Both the position numbers and the translations under genes were made by a program. A DNA stretch of 5,108 bases, from contig JAFCBV010000057.1 of the NCBI GenBank assembly GCA_017610545.1, positions 1-5,108 of the forward strand, read 5' to 3'. The DNA is from Candidatus Nanohalarchaeota archaeon (GTDB lineage Archaea; EX4484-52; B79-G9). Of the stretch, positions 1 through 4,131 are shown piece by piece. Positions within the stretch are counted from its first letter, which is position 1; every line of letters starts with the position of its first letter. The notes beneath the pieces were generated by a model. It saw nothing but the letters and a program-made list of their open reading frames with translations, did no database searches and had not been told where the DNA came from.

Positions 1-1
1 G

Positions 2-226
2 CTATCTGGAAACAAACACATACGATTAACGGGTAAAATATTGTTTTTACTCATATTAGCGGCATTTTTTCTGATACCTGCGTCGATAGAGTTGATAGTT
101 CTCGTAATGTCTGTTTCTAAACTAACAAGAATTCATAAAAATAATAGAGTGGATTTTGCGATTAAATTGTTTTCTTCTGTGCTCTTTTTTGCATTCATCA
201 TCGTGATTCTTTCTGGCCTTGGCTAA
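2..226 (+). CDS. Small hydrophobic membrane protein, 5' end outside the window (hypothetical)
   Basis: I do not recognise this gene. The frame is open from the left edge to a TAA at 224-226, giving 74 visible residues. A TTG at 41-43 could be a start (61 residues), but no Shine-Dalgarno stands before it and the frame reads on upstream as L-S-G-N-K-H-I-R, so the gene may begin outside the window. Two hydrophobic stretches are visible, roughly residues 2-24 and 44-60 counted from the TTG. They are separated by a polar, basic linker containing KLTRIHKNNR, which by the positive-inside rule would face the cytoplasm. The protein would thus be a two-helix hairpin or the C-terminal end of a larger membrane protein. 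It converges on the pilin genes, so a shared operon is excluded. A link to the pilus is only possible by proximity. It is clearly hydrophobic and codon-structured, but its function is unknown. Confidence 0.5.
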   Translation, partial: LSGNKHIRLTGKILFLLILAAFFLIPASIELIVLVMSVSKLTRIHKNNRVDFAIKLFSSVLFFAFIIVILSGLG

Positions 227-260
227 AAATCAGAGAGTGCCGATGTATGTTGGCAAGAGG

Positions 261-309
261 AAAAAGTTCGGAAAACTGTTTTTGGATTAGAAGCACGAAC
301 CACATTTTT
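261..309. terminator. Convergent spacer with T-runs on both strands, possible bidirectional termination zone
   Basis: Between the stop of the left-hand membrane ORF (226) and the stop of the downstream pilin (320) lie 93 bases without a gene. On the minus strand, T-runs occur at 275-272 and 265-261, about 45-60 bases after the pilin stop. On the plus strand, T5 runs occur at 279-283 and 305-309. Archaeal RNA polymerase terminates at T-rich stretches without needing a strong hairpin. A weak 4-bp stem (TGCC/GGCA, within 239-255) is the only structure seen. This is a suggestion from composition and position only. Confidence 0.25.
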
Positions 310-319
310 AGCGCATAAC

Positions 320-790
320 CTATGTATAATGCGCCACTTCGCTGCCTTTAATTGAAATTGCAGTCTGTGGGCAGTCTGCCGGAATGATGCGTATGGTTGC
401 AATAGAATCAATCCATGTTCTGTTAATAGCAAGCCCGACCATGACTTCATCGCCACTATTAAGTGTGCCGGTGAAATTCGAAGGATGTGAAAACACCGTA
501 CTATTTAGGTTTTCACCAGTGACACGTATCGTGCTTACGAGTGCATTTTTGGTTCCTGAATTTTCAAGCGTAAGAACAAGCATACTTTTGCCGGAAGCAT
601 TAAGTGTTGCATTTCTTGAATTGAAGTTCATATATGCGCATCCGGCATCTGCATTCTGCGATGCAGCCTCTGTTTGGGTGCGCGCCATGTCCTGTAGCCA
701 GGTGGATAAAAACCCGCCTATTGCAAGCGTAAATGCAATCAAAAGAACAGCTGCGATGAGCGGCGATACACCCGCTCTTTTCCTCATCAT
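320..790 (-). CDS. Archaeal type IV pilin precursor (downstream pilin of the pair)
   Basis: A 156-residue prepilin, the structural subunit of a cell-surface filament. The N-terminus MMRKRAG is a short basic class III signal peptide. Cleavage is expected between G7 and V8, followed by the hydrophobic helix VSPLIAAVLLIAFT (8-21, continuing to about residue 32) that anchors the precursor and forms the filament core. This matches the archaeal pilin N-terminal domain (DUF1628/PF07790 type). The rest (about 40-156) is a polar, beta-rich head with the motif LENSGT (75-80). Cysteines C51 and C140 match cysteines in the neighbouring pilin and may form a disulfide. There are five N-glycosylation sequons: N60, N64, N96, N105 and N123. 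The start is ATG at 790; the next codon is also ATG and could serve. A GGGTGG ribosome site lies 6 bases upstream, inside the end of the preceding gene. Only one base separates the two genes, so translational coupling is likely. Major versus minor pilin cannot be told. Confidence 0.9.
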   Translation of the reverse strand: MMRKRAGVSPLIAAVLLIAFTLAIGGFLSTWLQDMARTQTEAASQNADAGCAYMNFNSRNATLNASGKSMLVLTLENSGTKNALVSTIRVTGENLNSTVFSHPSNFTGTLNSGDEVMVGLAINRTWIDSIATIRIIPADCPQTAISIKGSEVAHYT

Positions 791-791
791 A

Positions 792-1298
792 CTATTCCAC
801 CCAGCCTGTACTTGGCCGCATTACAGAGGTCTTTACGCCATCGCAGTTTGTTAAAAGAGTTATTTTATCGGGCATATCTGACCCGGATACAGTTATTCCG
901 GATTTTGTGGTGTCTGTGGCATAAGCTGTGATGTTCAGAGGCCCAAAGCTACCGCCTTGCTCTTTTAGGAGACCTACAACATGTTGTCCGTCTAAGGTCA
1001 TCTTTCGTGTAATTTTTCCATCTAAATATTCGATTACCATGGCGAGCACTAAAACTTTCTCAGTACCGGGGTTTTCAAGCCATACAGAGAACATACCTGT
1101 CGAAGAATTGTATCTCACAAAGTTTCTATCTGCTCTAAGATCTGCATACGCACACTGAATTTTCACTTCAAACTCTGCGCTTTTTTCCTTATGGCTCGTC
1201 GTGAATGTCGAAATCCATGCCGTCAATATAGCAGCAACTGCCATGGTGAATGCTATCAAAAGAACCGCCGCAATAAGCGGTGAAACTCCCTTTTTCAT
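792..1298 (-). CDS. Archaeal type IV pilin precursor (promoter-proximal pilin of the pair)
   Basis: A 168-residue prepilin, paralogous to the gene just downstream. The signal peptide is only MKKG, with cleavage expected between G4 and V5. The core helix that follows shares the identical 15-residue stretch GVSPLIAAVLLIAFT with the other pilin, then diverges (MAVAAILTAWIS). The head domain (about 35-168) carries LENPGT (74-79), matching LENSGT in the partner, and two cysteines, C49 (in CAY, as in the partner) and C152. Only two N-glycosylation sequons are seen, N64 and N122, against five in the partner. The canonical Glu-5 of bacterial pilins is Ile here, as is usual in this archaeal family. 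The ATG at 1298 is preceded by no Shine-Dalgarno; the TATA-like element is centred about 29 bases upstream, which predicts a leaderless or nearly leaderless mRNA. Being first in the unit and leaderless, it may be the more highly expressed pilin; this is inference. Confidence 0.9.
   Translation of the reverse strand: MKKGVSPLIAAVLLIAFTMAVAAILTAWISTFTTSHKEKSAEFEVKIQCAYADLRADRNFVRYNSSTGMFSVWLENPGTEKVLVLAMVIEYLDGKITRKMTLDGQHVVGLLKEQGGSFGPLNITAYATDTTKSGITVSGSDMPDKITLLTNCDGVKTSVMRPSTGWVE
797..802 (-). promoter_or_regulatory. Shine-Dalgarno of the downstream pilin, embedded in the upstream pilin's last codons
   Basis: On the minus strand GGGTGG stands 6 bases before the ATG at 790. It lies within the final Gly-Trp-Val codons of the upstream pilin, whose TAG stop ends at 792. 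It supports the ATG at 790 over the following ATG at 787 and fits reinitiation by ribosomes finishing the upstream gene. Confidence 0.65.
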
Positions 1299-1318
1299 AC
1301 TCTGTACTTTGGAGTGAA

Positions 1319-1338
1319 CCCATATATATAGTTTTCCC
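1319..1338 (-). promoter_or_regulatory. BRE/TATA promoter of the pilin unit
   Basis: Read on the minus strand this is GGGAAAACTATATATATGGG: a purine-rich BRE-like GGGAAAA followed by a TATA box (CTATATATA). The TATA centre (about 1327) is about 29 bases before the pilin ATG at 1298. With the usual archaeal distance of about 26 bases from TATA centre to start site, transcription would begin near 1300-1302, so the mRNA would have almost no leader. The missing ribosome site before this ATG agrees with that. Confidence 0.65.
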
Positions 1339-1350
1339 GGATGTTAATTT

Positions 1351-1366
1351 AAACTATATTAATGGG
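1351..1366 (+). promoter_or_regulatory. TATA promoter of the ATPase/platform operon
   Basis: AAACTATATTAATGGG on the plus strand has a TATA-like core centred near 1357. The standard archaeal spacing puts the transcription start near 1383-1385, giving a leader of about 18 bases that just includes the ribosome site at 1390-1396 before the TTG at 1402. The upstream BRE position is AT-rich (TTAATTT) and weaker than the one facing the pilins. Confidence 0.55.
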
Positions 1367-1389
1367 CTTGCACCTTTTTTATCACATAA

Positions 1390-1396
1390 GAGGGGA
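1390..1396 (+). promoter_or_regulatory. Shine-Dalgarno that fixes the TTG start of the ATPase
   Basis: GAGGGGA lies 5 bases before the TTG at 1402. An in-frame stop (TAA at 1387-1389) lies just upstream, and the first in-frame ATG comes only at residue 25, so the TTG is the best start. Confidence 0.65.
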
Positions 1397-1401
1397 TTTT
1401 C

Positions 1402-3249
1402 TTGGCTAAGGAAAAAAAATTAAAAACTACTGTAAAGAAACAGAAACCTGCAACAAAAAATCATGAAACCTCTATGCGACCCGGTACTAAAGGACGGGGT
1501 TTGACAGGTTCGGTTTCGCGTTATCCAGCCGGAAACTCTGCATTGAAGGGCAAAGTTTCAAAGGTTGTAAATTCAAAAAAAAACGCAGTTACACAAAAAA
1601 CAAAGAAAAAAATAATTCCCAAAAAGGCAACTAGCCACATACGTAAAAATAACAAGGTGCCTGTGAAAGCTAAACGCCCTGTGCCGGCTTCAAAGATAAC
1701 ACCTGCTAAAGATTCTGTTGAAAAAGTACTTGAAAGTTACACTGTCTGTGCCGACCATGTTGAGGCATTGGTCACAATAGTCAGAACGGAAAAAGATTAT
1801 GTGCCAATCTATCAGCTCAAGCACCCGGAAGTAACAATCGGCACACGTGTACTTTTGAATACTCTACGGGAAGAACTCATAACGATAGTGCATCTGTCAA
1901 CAACAGAATTTGTTGACCCTGGCGCACTGAAAAAAGTCAAGGCGCGCTTTTTTGATAAAGCCATACAACTCATGGAACGCTATATGCCGGACTCTTCCGG
2001 AAAACAGAGAACAGTTCTTGCAGGATACCTCATACACGAAATGGTGGGTCTCGGCGACATAGAGCTTCTGCTTGAAGACCCCTATCTTGAGGAAATAGTT
2101 GTAAACAGCCACAAAGAACCTATTTGGGTTTATCATAAAAGATATGGGTGGCTCAAGACAGACGTGATGCTGCCAAGTGAGGAAGTAATATATAATTATT
2201 CATCATCTGTCGGCAGGCATGTTGGCAGGCAGATAACGAATTTGGCCCCGCTCATGGACGCACACCTCACAACAGGCGACCGTGTGAATGCCACACTATT
2301 TCCAATCTCAACAGACGGGAATACACTCACAATACGAAAATTTTCGCGTTCGCCATGGACAATCATACATTTTCTTGAAGCAAACACACTTTCACCGGAA
2401 ACTGCAGCAATACTCTGGCTTGCCATGCAATATGAGTTAAACATACTTGTTGCAGGCGGAACCGCATCAGGAAAAACCTCTATGCTGAATGTACTTCTTC
2501 CGTTCATACCCCCAAATCAGAGAATCATCTCCATTGAGGACACAAGGGAAATTAATCTTCCGGAGTACCTTCACTGGGTGCCATTTTCATCAAGGGGTGC
2601 AAATCCTGAAGGAAAGGGAGAAGTGACCATGCTTGATTTGCTTGTGAACTCACTTCGTATGAGGCCGGACCGAATAATAATCGGCGAGATACGAAGGACT
2701 CGTGAAGCAGAAGTCATGTTTGAAGCAATAAGGACCGGACACTCTGCATACGCAACATTTCACGCAGACAATGCAGAGCAGGTATACAAGCGCCTTATTA
2801 ATCCGCCCATGAACTTACCTGAAAGCGTTCTTGGTGCACTGCACCTAATTGTAGTACAGTACAGGCACAGGAGGCGCGGAATACGAAGGACCACCGAAAT
2901 CGCGGAAATCATTTCCCTTGAAGAAGCAAACAGGCTCAACATAATATACCGCTGGAACCCGAGAACAGACAAGATGGAGAAAAACTCCAAGATAATCCGG
3001 ATGATGAACGAAATCAATATGTATACCGGCATGACAGAGACTGATTTTGAAGAGGACATACAAAACAAAATAGCAGTCCTTAACTGGATGAGGAAAAACA
3101 AGGTAAAGACAATAGAGAGTGTCGGAAAAGTATTTGCAGAATACTATAAAAACGAGAAACGGATTATCACGCTCGTAAAAAAGAATGCCTCTGTAATGGA
3201 GGTGTTAGGGTCTGCTTTTTCTGACGAGCTTTTGAAAAAAAGCGCCTGA
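1402..3249 (+). CDS. Type II/IV secretion system ATPase (TadA/EpdL/GspE-like) with lysine-rich N-terminal tail
   Basis: A 615-residue cytoplasmic motor ATPase that would form a hexamer and power pilin extraction and filament assembly. Residues 1-105 form a low-complexity basic tail: 25 Lys and 5 Arg against two acidic residues in the first 100. About 106-250 is the N-terminal domain, and 280-320 holds the linker with TGDRVNA (R294, a probable arginine finger). The RecA-like core has Walker A GGTASGKTS (352-360, K358), the Asp box IEDTRE (E379, D380), Walker B RIIIGEIR (E429) and the His box GHSAYATFHADN (H447, H454), so all catalytic motifs look intact. The region 487-615 is the archaeal-type C-terminal part, opening with an Arg-rich patch. 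Without the tail the length (about 510) is normal for archaeal members. It heads a plus-strand operon with the platform genes 42 bases on. Epd/Tad type is favoured over ArlI because two platform proteins follow and no arlF/G/H-like genes are seen. Confidence 0.93.
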   Translation: MAKEKKLKTTVKKQKPATKNHETSMRPGTKGRGLTGSVSRYPAGNSALKGKVSKVVNSKKNAVTQKTKKKIIPKKATSHIRKNNKVPVKAKRPVPASKITPAKDSVEKVLESYTVCADHVEALVTIVRTEKDYVPIYQLKHPEVTIGTRVLLNTLREELITIVHLSTTEFVDPGALKKVKARFFDKAIQLMERYMPDSSGKQRTVLAGYLIHEMVGLGDIELLLEDPYLEEIVVNSHKEPIWVYHKRYGWLKTDVMLPSEEVIYNYSSSVGRHVGRQITNLAPLMDAHLTTGDRVNATLFPISTDGNTLTIRKFSRSPWTIIHFLEANTLSPETAAILWLAMQYELNILVAGGTASGKTSMLNVLLPFIPPNQRIISIEDTREINLPEYLHWVPFSSRGANPEGKGEVTMLDLLVNSLRMRPDRIIIGEIRRTREAEVMFEAIRTGHSAYATFHADNAEQVYKRLINPPMNLPESVLGALHLIVVQYRHRRRGIRRTTEIAEIISLEEANRLNIIYRWNPRTDKMEKNSKIIRMMNEINMYTGMTETDFEEDIQNKIAVLNWMRKNKVKTIESVGKVFAEYYKNEKRIITLVKKNASVMEVLGSAFSDELLKKSA

Positions 3250-3250
3250 A

Positions 3251-3257
3251 GAGGTGA
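3251..3257 (+). promoter_or_regulatory. Strong Shine-Dalgarno that points to a TTG out of frame with the platform gene
   Basis: GAGGTGA is a near-ideal archaeal ribosome site right after the ATPase stop. It stands 8 bases before the TTG at 3266, an ideal distance, but that TTG is not in the frame of the platform protein. The in-frame GTG at 3292 is 34 bases away from it. The mismatch is discussed under findings. Confidence 0.65.
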
Positions 3258-3265
3258 GAGTATAC

Positions 3266-3291
3266 TTGGAAAGTCTCATGAAAAAAAAATT
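3266..3291 (+). other. Probable N-terminal codons of the first platform gene, joined through an A9 run
   Basis: Reading from the TTG at 3266 gives M-E-S-L-M-K-K-K up to the run of nine A at 3281-3289. If one A were added, or the ribosome or polymerase slipped by one, the frame would continue I-V-R-A-S-R-R directly into the platform protein, giving 288 residues in place of 279. Read as printed, this frame instead ends at a TGA at 3353-3355 after 29 residues. The segment is therefore either the true start of the gene, interrupted by an indel or slippage, or a short leader peptide. Confidence 0.45.
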
Positions 3292-4131
3292 GTGCGCGCA
3301 TCAAGAAGATATTTTTCTATTGCACAGCGGCTTGAACCGTTGCTTTCCGGCATGAAAATAGACCTCATGCAATCAAAAAGCTCTTTGAGCCTTCGGGAGC
3401 ATATAGCGGTATCGCTTAGAACCGCAGTAAACTCAACTGCCAGCCTTTCGTTGACACTGGCTGCAATGGGCATCATATTCAAAAAGGTCGCCATCGTAAA
3501 AATAGGGTTGTTGTCAACCCCGGCAATATTTCTGATGATGCTTTACACATCATTGTATCGGCCAAAAGTCCAGGCAAAGGCGCGCGCACGAAGGGTTGAG
3601 CAGGAACTGCCCTATGCAATGAGGCACCTGTTGATTGAAATAAAGTCTGGCGTACCACTCTATAACGCTATTGTGGCGGCTTCTGAAGGATACGGAGAAT
3701 GTTCTGTTGAGCTGAAACAAATAGTCTGTGAAATAAACGCAGGAAAGCCGGAAACACAGGCACTTGAAGACAGCATATTCCGAAATCCTTCTGTTGCATA
3801 CAGGCGAAGCTTTTGGCAGTTGTTAAACGCAGTCAAGACAGGCACAAACATTGAGACCTCCCTTGACAACACAGTCAAAAACATGCTTAAGGACCAGCTT
3901 CTTTCAATAAAGAAATACGGCCAGGAACTGAACCCGTGGACACTTATGTATATGATGTTTGCTGTGATAATGCCCTCGCTTGGAATCACATTTTTTATGA
4001 TACTCTCGACATTTACCGGCATGAGCTTATCCGGAAACATGCTCATCGTTCTAATTATTGGGCTTTCACTATTTCAGCTCATGTTTATGAATCTCATAAA
4101 AACCAAAAGGCCAATGGTGAAAGCACAATGA
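3292..4131 (+). CDS. T2SSF-domain pilus platform protein (TadB/TadC-like, first of two)
   Basis: An integral membrane protein of 279 residues from the GTG at 3292. It would form part of the inner platform on which the ATPase acts. Predicted helices lie at about 46-66 and 71-90, then a cytoplasmic T2SSF domain at about 104-215 (starting RRVEQELPYAMRHLLIEIKS, with SGVPLYNAI after it), then helices at about 216-246 and 252-271. This is the single-domain plan of bacterial TadB/TadC and archaeal Epd-type platform proteins. The domain has the usual ExxxxLPYAMRHLLIEIKSG and LLNAVKTG patterns. The true start is uncertain: the frame has no ATG, GTG or TTG between the ATPase stop and 3292, and GTG 3292 lacks a ribosome site, while a strong one serves a TTG in another frame. 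A shift in the A9 run would add nine residues (MESLMKKKI). The stop overlaps the next start (ATGA at 4128-4131), so the two platform genes are translationally coupled. Confidence 0.85.
   Translation: MRASRRYFSIAQRLEPLLSGMKIDLMQSKSSLSLREHIAVSLRTAVNSTASLSLTLAAMGIIFKKVAIVKIGLLSTPAIFLMMLYTSLYRPKVQAKARARRVEQELPYAMRHLLIEIKSGVPLYNAIVAASEGYGECSVELKQIVCEINAGKPETQALEDSIFRNPSVAYRRSFWQLLNAVKTGTNIETSLDNTVKNMLKDQLLSIKKYGQELNPWTLMYMMFAVIMPSLGITFFMILSTFTGMSLSGNMLIVLIIGLSLFQLMFMNLIKTKRPMVKAQ
4116..4120 (+). promoter_or_regulatory. Shine-Dalgarno of the second platform gene
   Basis: GGTGA stands 7 bases before the ATG at 4128, inside the last codons of the first platform gene. It supports this start, which overlaps the preceding stop as ATGA. 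Confidence 0.65.

Larger units (their letters stand above)
1319..1366. repeat. Imperfect inverted repeat carrying the two divergent TATA boxes
   Basis: The minus-strand element at 1334-1319 (AAACTATATATATGGG) and the plus-strand element at 1351-1366 (AAACTATATTAATGGG) agree at 14 of 16 positions. They point away from each other across a 16-base centre (1335-1350). The conserved part extends past the TATA core on both sides (AAAC before, ATGGG after), more than two generic TATA boxes would share. It could be a duplicated promoter core or a binding site for a dimeric regulator overlapping both promoters. Confidence 0.55.

Noticed and set aside
239..255. Small inverted repeat TGCC/GGCA as an intrinsic terminator
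   Set aside because: The stem has only four pairs with a ten-base loop; too weak to call on its own.
223..456. A 77-codon minus-strand ORF running into the convergent spacer
   Set aside because: It overlaps the end of the downstream pilin in another frame, lacks a promoter or ribosome site and shows no recognisable feature.
384..854. A 156-codon plus-strand ORF across the pilins
   Set aside because: It is antisense to the downstream pilin and the end of the upstream one, has no hydrophobic or domain pattern that makes sense, and the minus-strand frames carry clear pilin features. Its equal length to the pilin is chance.
928..1158. A plus-strand ORF inside the upstream pilin
   Set aside because: Antisense shadow of a well-supported pilin; composition is random-looking.
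1897..3101. Several minus-strand ORFs (1897-2136, 2196-2507, 2760-3101, 2845-3063) within the ATPase
   Set aside because: All are opposite a gene with intact catalytic motifs, and none has a start context or coherent protein features.
1402..3249. Archaellum motor ATPase (ArlI/FlaI)
   Set aside because: The catalytic motifs are shared by the whole superfamily. Two separate platform proteins and simple pilins without ArlF/G/H-like neighbours fit Tad/Epd-like pili better, though more distant arl genes cannot be excluded.
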